Below, piece after piece: positions 25,231-33,522 of a stretch of 40,233 nucleotides of DNA. Source of the DNA: an uncultured Clostridium sp. (GTDB lineage: Bacteria > Bacillota > Clostridia > Lachnospirales > Lachnospiraceae). Location of the stretch: NCBI RefSeq assembly GCF_900547735.1, contig NZ_URHZ01000053.1:1-40233 (forward strand). The letters are read 5' to 3'. Position 1 is the first letter of the stretch, and every line of letters starts with the position of its first letter. A program made the translations under genes and the position numbers. The notes under the pieces were generated by a model. It was given only the letters and a program-made list of their open reading frames with translations, was not told the origin of the DNA and did no database searches.

Positions 25231-26499
25231 ATGGATAACAGTAAAAAAGTTCTCCTGATCCGAAACGCCAGGCAGCTTCTGACCATGGAAGGCGATCATA
25301 ATAACGATATCGGCCTGATTGAAGGCGGCAGCGTCCTGATCCGTGACGGTCTGATCGAGGCCGCGGGCAAAGCGGCGGAGATTGATAAACTGGCTGAGAA
25401 ACTGAAAGCCGAAGGCACTGAAGTGGAAACCATCGACGCTTCCAGGAAGGTTGTACTGCCGGGCTTTATCGACTGCCATACTCACGTGACATTCGGCGGT
25501 TCCAGAGTAGCCGCTTATTCCATTTCCGTTACGGATGACAATCCGGAAACTCTGGTTAAAAAAGGAATCCCGACCGGAATCTATGCCTCCGTCAACATGA
25601 CGGTTAACCTTCCCAAAGAAGAGTTAAAGGCACAGACAAAACGCCGTCTGGAAAATATGTTTATGAACGGAACCACTACTCTTGAAGGGAAAAGCGGATA
25701 CGGCCTGACAATGGAATCCGAAATCCGTATGCTGGAGGTAAACCGCGAGTTAAACGCTGAACTGCCTCTGGATATTTTCTCCACCTTCCTCGGAGCCCAT
25801 GGCTGGACGGAAGGAATGAAAAAAGAGGATTACATAGAGCTTCTCTGCAAGGAGATGATTCCGCGCGTGGCCGAAGAGAAACTGGCCGGCTGCAACGACA
25901 TCTGGTGTGACGAAGGACATTATACGGCGAAGGAATGTGAAACCGTACTGGCTGCCGGCCGCGATTACGGACTGGCTCCAAGAATTCACACCGACGCCTA
26001 CTCTTATATAGGCGGTTCCGATCTGGCTGCCGATATGCATATGCTGTCGGCCGATCATCTGAACTACACACCGGTGGACGTATTCCAGAAACTGAAGGAT
26101 GCCGATGTTACCGGAGTTTTACTGGTAGGCACCGACTTTGCCGTAAACCATGCAAAACAGGTTAATCCGCGCCCAATGTTAGAGATTGGAATGGATCTGG
26201 GCCTTGCTACCAACTGCTGTCCCGGATGCTGGTGCGAATCCATGATCTTCATTCTTGTGCTTGCCTGCAGGCAGCATGGATTTACTCCGGAAGAAGCGCT
26301 GCGCGCCGCAACAAAAGGCGCCGCCAAAGCAATGGGATTGAAAGACAGAGGTTCCCTTACCCCCGGTAAGATGGCGGATCTCTTGATTCTAGACACAGAT
26401 ACTTACGAAGATTTAATTTACAAATATGGCCGCAATCCGATCGAAACGATCATTAAAAAAGGCAAAGTAGCGGCTCAGGGAGGCATTTTATGTATTTAG
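25231..26499 (+). CDS. hutI: Imidazolonepropionase, divergent form
   Basis: Third step: hydrolysis of 4-imidazolone-5-propanoate to N-formiminoglutamate by an amidohydrolase-fold metal enzyme. Visible are GFIDCHTHVTFGG (H83, H85), TFLGAHGW (H190), RIHTD (H253), SADHL (H276), and the C-terminal beta sandwich GSLTPGKMADLLILD. The usual ATDxNPG motif reads ATNCCPG, so the expected metal-binding aspartate is N328. The usual EHEF...GGGI segment after the HTH motif is also replaced. Length (422 residues) is normal. SD AAAGGAG. The 3' end overlaps the next gene by 10 bases. Position in the operon supports the function despite the substitutions; a related imidazolone substrate cannot be excluded. Confidence 0.82.
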   Translation: MDNSKKVLLIRNARQLLTMEGDHNNDIGLIEGGSVLIRDGLIEAAGKAAEIDKLAEKLKAEGTEVETIDASRKVVLPGFIDCHTHVTFGGSRVAAYSISVTDDNPETLVKKGIPTGIYASVNMTVNLPKEELKAQTKRRLENMFMNGTTTLEGKSGYGLTMESEIRMLEVNRELNAELPLDIFSTFLGAHGWTEGMKKEDYIELLCKEMIPRVAEEKLAGCNDIWCDEGHYTAKECETVLAAGRDYGLAPRIHTDAYSYIGGSDLAADMHMLSADHLNYTPVDVFQKLKDADVTGVLLVGTDFAVNHAKQVNPRPMLEIGMDLGLATNCCPGCWCESMIFILVLACRQHGFTPEEALRAATKGAAKAMGLKDRGSLTPGKMADLLILDTDTYEDLIYKYGRNPIETIIKKGKVAAQGGILCI

Positions 26500-27056
26500 A
26501 CGTATTTAACAAGGTTGTTGATTCAGATGACTTTACCGTAGGAGGCGGCTCCGCTTCCGCTCTGGCCGGAGCTATGGCTGCCGGCATGGCTTCCATGGTT
26601 GCGAAACTTTCCATGGCAAAACCGGTTAATCTCACCGTAGAAGAATACACGGCTATGTCTGAGGAACTGGATCAACTCGCCCAGACCCTTTTAAAAGGAT
26701 CCGAGCAGGACACGGAAGCTTACTGCATGATTAAAGACGCTTTTGCTCTTCCAAAGTCCACAGACGAAGAAAAAGAAGTCAGAAAACAGGCTGTCCGCGA
26801 CGCTGCTTACCAGGCTGCCCTTGTTCCGAAGAACAACGGATATAACAATAAGAGAGTTTACGATCTGGTATGCCGTCTGGAAGGTTCTTCCAACCCTGCC
26901 TGCCTCTCCGACCTTATGAGTGCAAAATATCTGTCCGAATCCGGCGTAAAGGGCTGTGTTTTAAACATCCAGGCCAACCTGTCCATGATTAAGGACGAAG
27001 CCAGAACAAAGGAAATGGAAGACGCAATGGCAGATCTCGGAAAGGGAATGATGTAA
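26490..27056 (+). CDS. Formimidoyltetrahydrofolate cyclodeaminase / methenyl-THF cyclohydrolase (FchA-like)
   Basis: FTCD_C-family protein of 188 residues, normal for the stand-alone form. The N-terminal signature GGGSASALAGAMAAGMASMVAKLS is followed by a helical bundle. It should convert 5-formimino-THF, made by the next gene's product, to 5,10-methenyl-THF and ammonia. FchA homologues from clostridia act as methenyl-THF cyclohydrolases, so a double role is possible. ATG 26490 overlaps the end of hutI by 10 bases, and GGGAGG (26478-26483) lies inside hutI, which points to coupled translation. In animals this domain is fused to the transferase; here the two are separate neighbours. Confidence 0.88.
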   Translation: MYLDVFNKVVDSDDFTVGGGSASALAGAMAAGMASMVAKLSMAKPVNLTVEEYTAMSEELDQLAQTLLKGSEQDTEAYCMIKDAFALPKSTDEEKEVRKQAVRDAAYQAALVPKNNGYNNKRVYDLVCRLEGSSNPACLSDLMSAKYLSESGVKGCVLNIQANLSMIKDEARTKEMEDAMADLGKGMM

Positions 27057-27061
27057 AAGTC

Positions 27062-27089
27062 ATTTCAGAGGCGTAACGCCCCTTTGAAA
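27062..27089 (+). other. Intercistronic hairpin before ftcD
   Basis: The sequence can fold as TTTCA...TTGAAA with an inner GGCG-TAA-CGCC stem, interrupted by mismatches. There is no T run after it. It may stabilise the upstream message or adjust expression of ftcD. Confidence 0.35.
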
Positions 27090-27142
27090 TAGATGTGTGT
27101 AATTACATACGCCATGAATTAAAGAAATCAGGAGGAAAAGTA

Positions 27143-28021
27143 ATGAAAGTTTTAATGGCTGAAGTTAATATCAGCGAAGGCAAGGATCTGGATCTGGTCG
27201 AGCAGGTTAAGGCCGCTCTTCTGGACGGAGAAGAAGTTGATGTAATGGACATTAACTCCAATGCAAACCACAACCGTACCGTATTTACCTACAAGGGAAG
27301 CCCAGAGGCTGTTTTAGCCGGAACAAAACGCCTGGCTGCAAAAGCGATCGAGCTGATCGATATGACAAAACACATCGGAAGCCATCCACGTATCGGCGCC
27401 GTTGACGTTGTTCCGTTTATCCCTGTAAAAGATGTATCGATCGATGAGGCTCTCGTTATTGCAAGAGCATTCGGAAACTATCTGGGCGAAGAACTGGGCG
27501 TTCCGGTATATTACTACGAAGACGCTGCTACCTGCGAAGAGAGAAAGAACCTGGTACGCATCCGTAAGGGCGAGTACGAAGCTCTCTGCGAGCGTATGAA
27601 AGATCCTGCATGGGTTCCGGATGAAGGACCTAAGGACTTCAATGCCAAGAGCGGCGCTACCGTTACCGGCGTACGTTTCCCGCTTGTAGCATTCAACGTA
27701 AACTTAAAAACGGCTGACATCGCTATCGCAAAACAGATTGTAAAAGCGGTCAGAGGCGCTGCCGGCGGATATCAGAACGTACGCGCCATCGCACTTCCTC
27801 TGGAAGAGCGCGGAATCGTTCAGGTTTCCATGAACCTGACAAACTATGAGAAGACACCAATCCACCGCGTATTTGAGACAATCAAATCCGAGGCATCCCA
27901 GTACGGCATCCTGGTTGAGGACTGCGAACTGGTAGGACCTGTTCCAGTTTACGCTCTGGAAGAAGTGCTTAAGTTCTATCTGAGAACACATACCTTCTCA
28001 ATGGATCAGTTATATTTCTAA
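27143..28021 (+). CDS. ftcD: Glutamate formimidoyltransferase
   Basis: Moves the formimino group from N-formiminoglutamate to tetrahydrofolate, releasing glutamate. The catalytic-site motif HIGSHPRIGAVDVVPFIPV holds the active histidine. The N-terminal MKVLMAEVNISEGKD and C-terminal helical half match the stand-alone transferase. From ATG 27143 it has 292 residues; a frame opens at 27095, but GGAGG (27131-27135) fits only ATG 27143. It ends the hut operon, 86 bases after the cyclodeaminase, and a strong terminator follows. Unlike HutH, HutU and HutI, its key motif looks canonical. This supports histidine carbon ending as glutamate and one-carbon folate, and no hutG- or hutF-type alternative is seen. 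Confidence 0.9.
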   Translation: MKVLMAEVNISEGKDLDLVEQVKAALLDGEEVDVMDINSNANHNRTVFTYKGSPEAVLAGTKRLAAKAIELIDMTKHIGSHPRIGAVDVVPFIPVKDVSIDEALVIARAFGNYLGEELGVPVYYYEDAATCEERKNLVRIRKGEYEALCERMKDPAWVPDEGPKDFNAKSGATVTGVRFPLVAFNVNLKTADIAIAKQIVKAVRGAAGGYQNVRAIALPLEERGIVQVSMNLTNYEKTPIHRVFETIKSEASQYGILVEDCELVGPVPVYALEEVLKFYLRTHTFSMDQLYF

Positions 28022-28099
28022 AACCCTCTTTGGTGATAAATACAATGCGGCGGACCGGGAGCCGGAAAGCTGCAATTCTTTAAAATGGTGATTATATAT

Positions 28100-28136
28100 G
28101 GGGAGAGAAATTGTGATAGGTTTCTCTCCCCGTTTT
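28100..28136 (+). terminator. Terminator of the hutU operon
   Basis: A perfect 11-bp stem, GGGGAGAGAAA (28100-28110) and TTTCTCTCCCC (28121-28131), with a 10-base loop, followed by GTTTTG. Confidence 0.85.
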
Positions 28137-28569
28137 GTGTGGGGAAAAATGAGGGCTGTTTACAGGAAGGGGACGGGCGGGGGAGTTTGTTGGTGGGTCT
28201 TCAGTCCCGGGGAGGGGGTATCGGCAGGGGGAATCAGGGCTGAAAATATTCCTCCGGGGACTCGCTCCCGCTTGTGGAATGCACAACGGTGCTAAACTCG
28301 TGGAATACCTCGTTAAGCGCCGGCGGATTCCAAGGTCCCCTGCGGAATGTTTCCACCCTTCTTCCCCCCGGGCAGCGTGTCGACGGGACTGAAGACCAGG
28401 GCAGGGATCGGCCCGTCCTGTTCCTGAAACGGCCGGCTGCCTCGTTTTTCCGGGGGAGTGGTATTGTTGCGGCCACTAAGTGATTGGAGGGATTGGGGGC
28501 GGACTTTGAGTTTCTGTTAGGGTGGGCGGTGGTTGAAGAGGTTGTTGAAGTGATAGAATTGAATGGTCT
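28137..28569. other. G-rich intergenic stretch without a gene
   Basis: About 430 bases between the hut terminator and the DUF6179-like gene. It holds the inverted-repeat element at 28196-28397. Short open frames exist on both strands, but none has a ribosome site or recognisable protein. Base use (G runs, CCCGG blocks) differs from nearby genes. Confidence 0.6.
28196..28397. repeat. Intergenic element bounded by 14-bp inverted repeats
   Basis: GGTCTTCAGTCCCG (28196-28209) recurs in perfect inverse orientation at 28384-28397. The 202-bp unit also holds a weak inner hairpin (CGGTGCT/AGCGCCG) and two GTGGAAT blocks. The same terminal sequence, GTCTTCAGTCCCGG, occurs at 40214-40227. No open frame for a transposase is present, so it resembles a MITE or other palindromic intergenic repeat. 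Confidence 0.65.
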
Positions 28570-29424
28570 TTAAATCTGGAAGAGTGATTCCAGATTTTTG
28601 TGTTTTATAGCGTTTTCTATGCTGGGGGCGTAGAGGGTGGGGGTCTGGCGGAACCATTCTGTGTTTTCTGTCAGGGCCAGGATGTAGGGTTGTAGTTTGG
28701 CGGCTATTTGGGCGGTGGTGCAGTTTTCGAAGTAGTTTTCCAGGAGGCAGAGGCCGTCCCGGCCTACTTCCAGGGTCTGGACCGGTTTTTGGGCGATTAG
28801 GCAGCCTGCGGCGTTAAGGAGGACCGGTTCGCACAGGTTATCCAGGCAGAGGGACTCGTACTCGCCGTAGAGTGAATGCATCAGGTTTATGATCTCCTGG
28901 CGCCCGAAGTGGGCCAGGAATCGCTTTTCCGACCATATGCCTTTCAGGTATTCGTAGATTAGATCGATTCCGCAGAGCGTGTGCTCTCCTCTTTTGATGG
29001 CGTTGCCTCCTATGACGGGATAGTCCAGGGTCAGGATGTGATCCTGGGGACAGTATTTGGCGTCGTATTTTACGAAGAATCCGGGCATTCCTCTGGTTAT
29101 CGTGTCTCTGTAATTAATGCAGCCATAGTCTTCGAACCCGTTGATCAGCATTCCGTAGATTCCCCTTGCACGGTTCACCTTGCCCAGTACGGCTTTATAA
29201 CCTCTCGCATAGGCGGCTGCGGCATCCATTATTCCCTGTTCTGCGGGCATCTGTCTTCCCAAAAGCGCGGATTCTTCCCGGTATCTGTCTTCCCTGATGC
29301 AGTATAGAACCGCCTCCATCAGCATTCCCGCTGTTTCGTATGTGATTGAACTCATATCTTTTGACGTGTACTGTTCGGTCAGTTGTTTCGTCAGCTCCAG
29401 AAGCTGCGCCATCTCATATTCCAT
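28570..29424 (-). CDS. DUF6179-like protein of unknown function
   Basis: Soluble protein of 284 residues, largely helical, with no signal or membrane segment. Conserved-looking stretches include YETAGMLMEAVLYCIRE, ARGIYGMLINGFEDYGC and HILTLDYPVIGG. I recall this type as DUF6179, usually next to a DUF6323 protein as here, but the match is from memory. It starts 82 bases downstream of the DUF6323-like gene, SD AAAGGAG, and probably shares its promoter. The pair lies downstream of the SARP-like regulator on the same strand, but a terminator separates them. It could be shorter than other family members at the C-terminus. Confidence 0.65.
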   Translation of the reverse strand: MEYEMAQLLELTKQLTEQYTSKDMSSITYETAGMLMEAVLYCIREDRYREESALLGRQMPAEQGIMDAAAAYARGYKAVLGKVNRARGIYGMLINGFEDYGCINYRDTITRGMPGFFVKYDAKYCPQDHILTLDYPVIGGNAIKRGEHTLCGIDLIYEYLKGIWSEKRFLAHFGRQEIINLMHSLYGEYESLCLDNLCEPVLLNAAGCLIAQKPVQTLEVGRDGLCLLENYFENCTTAQIAAKLQPYILALTENTEWFRQTPTLYAPSIENAIKHKNLESLFQI

Positions 29425-29506
29425 ACCATACTCCTTTCGTATTACTCGTTACCGTTCAGCCTTCGGCCAAACTGCAGCAAAATTAACCATGGCAGAACCG
29501 TTACTA

Positions 29507-30049
29507 TTACTCCCAGAACTGTTCTTTTAAAACTTTCATATACAGTTCGTTGTCCCATCTTTGTTCTGAAGAAAGAGCCTCATACTCTCCTTTCCCCTGT
29601 GTGCTCCGAAATCCGGTATATCCGGCTCTCACCGTCGCGGCAAAACGCTCCAGGCAGGTACCGCCCAGATATTCCAGGTCGCCGTAACAGACGCCCTCAA
29701 ACTGCTCTTTCATGAATGCCAGAAGTTCGTCGTCGCTGAGTTTGTCGCCTGATTCATTCCTGAATTCATAGAACAGTTCCAGCAGCTCCTCCAGAGTTTC
29801 CAGATAGTCGTCGCTGTTTATATACTCGGAATCGCAGAATGTATATACCAGTTTATCCAGCATCCCCCTGCCAAACTCCACACGGCGGTATTTCTTCAGG
29901 CTGCCATTGCGGCTGACCACCAGCTCCGCAGCCTCCTCCCTGGTCAGAGTCAGACCGTGCTCTTCCGTCTTTTCACTGCATGCCAGAAGTCCCGCAATCT
30001 CTTCCTCCGTATTTTTAAGCTGCATCACCTCAAAAATCCGTTCCTCCAT
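29507..30049 (-). CDS. DUF6323-like protein of unknown function
   Basis: Acidic, helical protein of 180 residues. Features are a Leu/Glu-rich N-terminus with LTREEAAELVVSRNGSLKKYRRVEFGRG, and LYTFCDSEYI-like and YLETLEELLELFYEFRNE segments. The middle looks like a helix-turn-helix-free helical bundle. I recall this pattern as the DUF6323 family, found with DUF6179. ATG 30049 has AAGGGGG just before it, and a good promoter lies 85-113 bases upstream. Nothing in the sequence gives a function. Confidence 0.65.
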   Translation of the reverse strand: MEERIFEVMQLKNTEEEIAGLLACSEKTEEHGLTLTREEAAELVVSRNGSLKKYRRVEFGRGMLDKLVYTFCDSEYINSDDYLETLEELLELFYEFRNESGDKLSDDELLAFMKEQFEGVCYGDLEYLGGTCLERFAATVRAGYTGFRSTQGKGEYEALSSEQRWDNELYMKVLKEQFWE

Positions 30050-30133
30050 ATATCCCCCTTTCGTCTTCTCTTAACGGTTCCAGAGCCGGCTCCCTTTTTG
30101 GTCCGGATCTGGTAAAATGTATTGTAGCTGCTC

Positions 30134-30162
30134 ATTATACGCCCGGCGCAGATGCATTACAA
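30134..30162 (-). promoter_or_regulatory. Promoter of the DUF6323/DUF6179 pair
   Basis: On the minus strand: TTGTAA (30162-30157), 17 bases, TATAAT (30139-30134). It is a standard vegetative promoter, unlike the hut-type promoters nearby. Confidence 0.75.
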
Positions 30163-30200
30163 GTCTTGAAAATAAGCCATTTTTGTGGTATTATAGTATT

Positions 30201-30261
30201 AGAAAAAAGAGGAAATCCAGTTGGGCCCTTGCCCGTTCAGACTGAATTTCCTCTTTTTTCT
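30201..30261. terminator. Long terminator hairpin after the SARP-like regulator gene
   Basis: A perfect 16-bp outer stem, AGAAAAAAGAGGAAAT (30201-30216) and its complement (30246-30261), has inner stems CAGT/ACTG and GGGC/GCCC. On the minus strand it ends in CTCTTTTTTCT, suiting the leftward regulator gene that stops at 30311. Confidence 0.85.
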
Positions 30262-30310
30262 ATTTTTTGATTATACTTTTTTCAACACCAGGTATCCCCG
30301 GCCGGCACGG

Positions 30311-33226
30311 TTATACCGGCTTTACCTTTTTTGCCGGAATCTTCGGCGGTTCCGGGACATCCAGTCCCGGTATTTCTTTCAGTTGATTGTAAACGGTCTG
30401 CAGCATGAGCAGTGTATTCGGACTGTAGTCTTTGTCCGTGTACTTGCATGCCGCCTTATAGCGTACCAGCGCACTCTTTGTTTTGCCCAGTTTCAATTCC
30501 AGCAGCGCGGAATATGCCTCTTCTTTCGCACGCCCCCACTGGATGGAAAGATTCTGGAAACAGCCCCTGGCCTTGTCGAAGTATTCGGATGCCTTGTCAT
30601 AATTATCCATTCTGTAAAGGATAATGCCCATATTGGTAAACGACATTCCCAGCCCTGCCGTCGGGGGTGCCGCATGGCTGAAGGAAAGCGCTTTGCTGAT
30701 ACAGGTGTGCGCATTCTCCCAGTCTTCCAGTTTCATGAAGATTTCACCGCGGTAATTGTAGCAGGCAATCAGCCCCGCCATACAGGACGGATCCATCTGG
30801 AGTCTTTCCAGTTTGGGAATCAGGTTTTCCAGAAGCTCGGCCGCCTTATCGTACTGCAGAGTCTTGCTGTAGTAAAGCGCGGTGAGGCGCTGTATCATAT
30901 AGGATGTAGACTCAGGATAATGGTACTCATCCAGAAGTTCCGAGCAGTACCCGACATATTCCTTCATCATATCCAGATCGTACACCTGGATCGCATAATA
31001 AATCATCTGAAGATAGCTGTCCATCAGGTATCTGGAATTCTTAAGTATCCTAGCCGCCTCGATGCAGGCATTCATATTGCGCAGGCCGTACTGGTAATCC
31101 CCGCTCGAAAGATCGTATCTTCCAATCAGATACTCCACCTTCATACGAAGCTCCTGATATTTCTGATCCCGGTTCGGCAATGCCCTGATCTCCTCCGCCA
31201 GAGGGATCAGCACGTTCTCGCTGGAATCCAGATCCGGGAAAAAGAATTTATCGGTAAAGCTGGATGACATCACTGGGTAAATCTCCTGGGTGCCGGAGAA
31301 AAACTCTTTAAAGTATTCCAGCTTGTACTCGTATTTTTTGTATAAATCCTTAGCATTTTCAAAATGGTAGATCAGCTCCGGCATCAGGGTGATATCCCCT
31401 GTCTCCTTATATTTCTGCTCGTAATATCCGGCAACCTGCCTGTGGTAAATCTGCTTTCTGCCCGCCGAAATCTTCGACTGGACATAGTTGTGGATCAGGC
31501 TGTGGGTAAACTGATAGGTAATGGCCGACGTTTCCACCTTCTCATAGATAATCTGGCGCGCCAGAAGGCCCTCCAGAAGATCGTAGATTCTAAGTTCTGC
31601 TTCCGGATACAGAATCTGAATGTCTTCTATCGTCACTTCATGGTAGAAAACAGACATTACATTAAGCAGATTCTGCTCCTCGTCCGTCAGTTTCATCAGA
31701 CGGCTCTGGATGATGCTGACCATCTTGGAGGTCAGCGGATTGTCCGTCATCATTCCCCCGTCATTATCTTTCAATATCTTGAGAAGCTCGGTCAGGAACA
31801 GTGCATTTCCATCCGTATACTCATATATTTTATCAAGTTTTTCCGGATCTCCCAGAAGCTCATGGGCCTGCGCCTCGATCAGCTCTCTCGTCTCCTCCAG
31901 GGTAAACCGCTTTAATTTCAGTTCCCGAATCAGCCCTTCCCTCATCAGGGAAACTTCCATATCCCGGATTTCTTTCACCGTTTCCAGTCTGCTGGCCGCA
32001 ACTATGAAAATCGGGCAGTCCCTCAGATGGAACAGCATATTGTTCAGAAGCTGGATGCTCGACGAATCCATCCACTGGATATCATCCAGAAAAATAATAA
32101 TCTCCGTATTGCCAAAATCCCTGCAGAAGGTCCGGAGCATATCTTCCATATGAATCCCGTACTGGGTGGCAAAAATCCTGTAATCCGTCACTTCTTTGGA
32201 AATAAAATATTCCAGGGTCTTCAAATCCTTCCGCTGTTTTAAGCAGAATTCCCTCACCTGGTTTAAAATATCATTCCACGGTTTCAGATACAGATCCGAT
32301 TCCGATGAACAGCAGCAATAAGAAAACACGGTATGATTTTCCTCCTCCAGAAGTGTCCGGAGCTGCCCCATCAGGGCCGTCTTCCCGACCCCCGCCTCAC
32401 CCGAGATGAGAACGAAATTCTCCCCGGAATCCTTGCCCTTCACCCTGTGTTTCTGGATACTCTCATAGATTCCGTACAGTTCCTTCTGGCGCCCCATGAA
32501 AAGCCGCTGTTCTTTTACCGGATGCTCCGCAATTTTCTTGCGCAGCTTGAGAATCTTATCCATCAGCGCCTTTGTTTCCGCTTCCGGCTCTTCCTCCAGA
32601 TCCTGCTTAAGCGCCAGCGCAAACTTCTGGTACAGGGATATTGCCGAGGAATACTCCCCTTCCCCCATCAGGAACGTCAGCATCTTTCTGTAAAAGCTCT
32701 CGTCCAGGAATAAAACTTCAACCAGCTTCCCCGCATAGCGGAGCGCCTCCGAAGTATCGCCGTCGTGTATCGCCTGCTCGGCTTTGTGCTCAGCCGCCTT
32801 AATATAATGTTCCTTCAGCTCTCTTCTGTAATCATCCATCCAGTTCTCAAATTCCAGACAGTTCTTTACATAGAAGAAGCTCATAAACTCCCCCTCGTAA
32901 TGTTCCAGAATATTTGCCCTGGCCTCGTCCACATCTACTTTTATATGAAGCTCGGGATTCAGCGAAATGAACACATTGCCGTCCATGCTGATAATATCCG
33001 GGCCTACAATCTTTTTGATATGGTACAGCGCATCCCTCAGGTTTTTCCTGGCGCTGGTTTCGTCGCAGTCCGCCCAGAAAATCCCAATCGCTTCATCCCT
33101 CGTTATTCTTTTTCTTACACATATGTAATAGAATAGGCCTTCGACTTTCCTGTATGGAAATACTTTCTTCTCCCCATCCACTATCACTGACGGTGTGTTC
33201 ATTAATACAACAGTAACGTCCTTCAT
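30311..33226 (-). CDS. SARP-like regulator: winged helix + BTAD + AAA/STAND ATPase + TPR
   Basis: Large transcription activator of 971 residues, AfsR/SARP-like in layout. Residues 1-95 form an OmpR-type winged helix (GLFYYICVRKRITRDEAI, SARKNLRDALYHIKKIVG). Residues 100-235 are the BTAD dimerisation domain (YRRELKEHYIKAAEH, LEEEPEAET). An ATPase follows, with Walker A GEAGVGKT (near 277) and Walker B IIIFLDDIQW (near 377), then a helical region and about seven TPR-like repeats (600-940). An in-frame TTG lies at 33229, but GGGGAGG is 8 bases before ATG 33226. The gene is divergent from hutH with 296 bases between. SARPs bind heptamer direct repeats 11 bp apart and 8 bp before the -10; just such sites precede hutH, hutU and the yfcC-like gene. 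It is the obvious candidate activator. The ATPase and TPR part probably senses a ligand. Confidence 0.9.
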   Translation of the reverse strand: MKDVTVVLMNTPSVIVDGEKKVFPYRKVEGLFYYICVRKRITRDEAIGIFWADCDETSARKNLRDALYHIKKIVGPDIISMDGNVFISLNPELHIKVDVDEARANILEHYEGEFMSFFYVKNCLEFENWMDDYRRELKEHYIKAAEHKAEQAIHDGDTSEALRYAGKLVEVLFLDESFYRKMLTFLMGEGEYSSAISLYQKFALALKQDLEEEPEAETKALMDKILKLRKKIAEHPVKEQRLFMGRQKELYGIYESIQKHRVKGKDSGENFVLISGEAGVGKTALMGQLRTLLEEENHTVFSYCCCSSESDLYLKPWNDILNQVREFCLKQRKDLKTLEYFISKEVTDYRIFATQYGIHMEDMLRTFCRDFGNTEIIIFLDDIQWMDSSSIQLLNNMLFHLRDCPIFIVAASRLETVKEIRDMEVSLMREGLIRELKLKRFTLEETRELIEAQAHELLGDPEKLDKIYEYTDGNALFLTELLKILKDNDGGMMTDNPLTSKMVSIIQSRLMKLTDEEQNLLNVMSVFYHEVTIEDIQILYPEAELRIYDLLEGLLARQIIYEKVETSAITYQFTHSLIHNYVQSKISAGRKQIYHRQVAGYYEQKYKETGDITLMPELIYHFENAKDLYKKYEYKLEYFKEFFSGTQEIYPVMSSSFTDKFFFPDLDSSENVLIPLAEEIRALPNRDQKYQELRMKVEYLIGRYDLSSGDYQYGLRNMNACIEAARILKNSRYLMDSYLQMIYYAIQVYDLDMMKEYVGYCSELLDEYHYPESTSYMIQRLTALYYSKTLQYDKAAELLENLIPKLERLQMDPSCMAGLIACYNYRGEIFMKLEDWENAHTCISKALSFSHAAPPTAGLGMSFTNMGIILYRMDNYDKASEYFDKARGCFQNLSIQWGRAKEEAYSALLELKLGKTKSALVRYKAACKYTDKDYSPNTLLMLQTVYNQLKEIPGLDVPEPPKIPAKKVKPV

Positions 33227-33268
33227 CAAGAAGCCCTCCCCAAGTCGTGTCTGAATGTTCCCTATACA

Positions 33269-33297
33269 ATATTAAAGCATATCACACAAATTCGCAA
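33269..33297 (-). promoter_or_regulatory. Candidate promoter of the SARP-like regulator
   Basis: On the minus strand: TTGCGA (33297-33292), 17 bases, TAATAT (33274-33269). No TCGACA heptamer is found here, so the regulator itself seems not to use a hut-type promoter. Confidence 0.5.
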
Positions 33298-33425
33298 CAA
33301 AACACAACTTATTTTTGTAAAGAATTACGAAATAAAACTTTCCATTAACCGCCTGTATAACGACGATAAAATATTTGCTTCTGTTTTAGAAAAAAATAGA
33401 ATATAATCTAGTACAGGCCCTGACA

Positions 33426-33457
33426 TCGACAGTTTATCGACATCGAGGGTGTAGACT
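33426..33457 (+). promoter_or_regulatory. SARP-type promoter of hutH
   Basis: Heptamer TCGACAG (33426-33432), TTTA, heptamer TCGACAT (33437-33443), 8 bases CGAGGGTG, then -10 TAGACT (33452-33457). Repeat offset is 11 bases. No -35 is present. The expected leader is about 60 bases. Confidence 0.85.
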
Positions 33458-33522
33458 AAAAACATCAAAACAACGAACGGCCGCCAAAGCGGCAAATTAT
33501 GTGATTGGAGGGTTTACATATT

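Noticed and set aside
28098..28483. Short frames on both strands in the G-rich region after ftcD
   Set aside because: They overlap the hut terminator and the inverted-repeat element, lack ribosome sites and are low-complexity in Gly, Arg and Pro.
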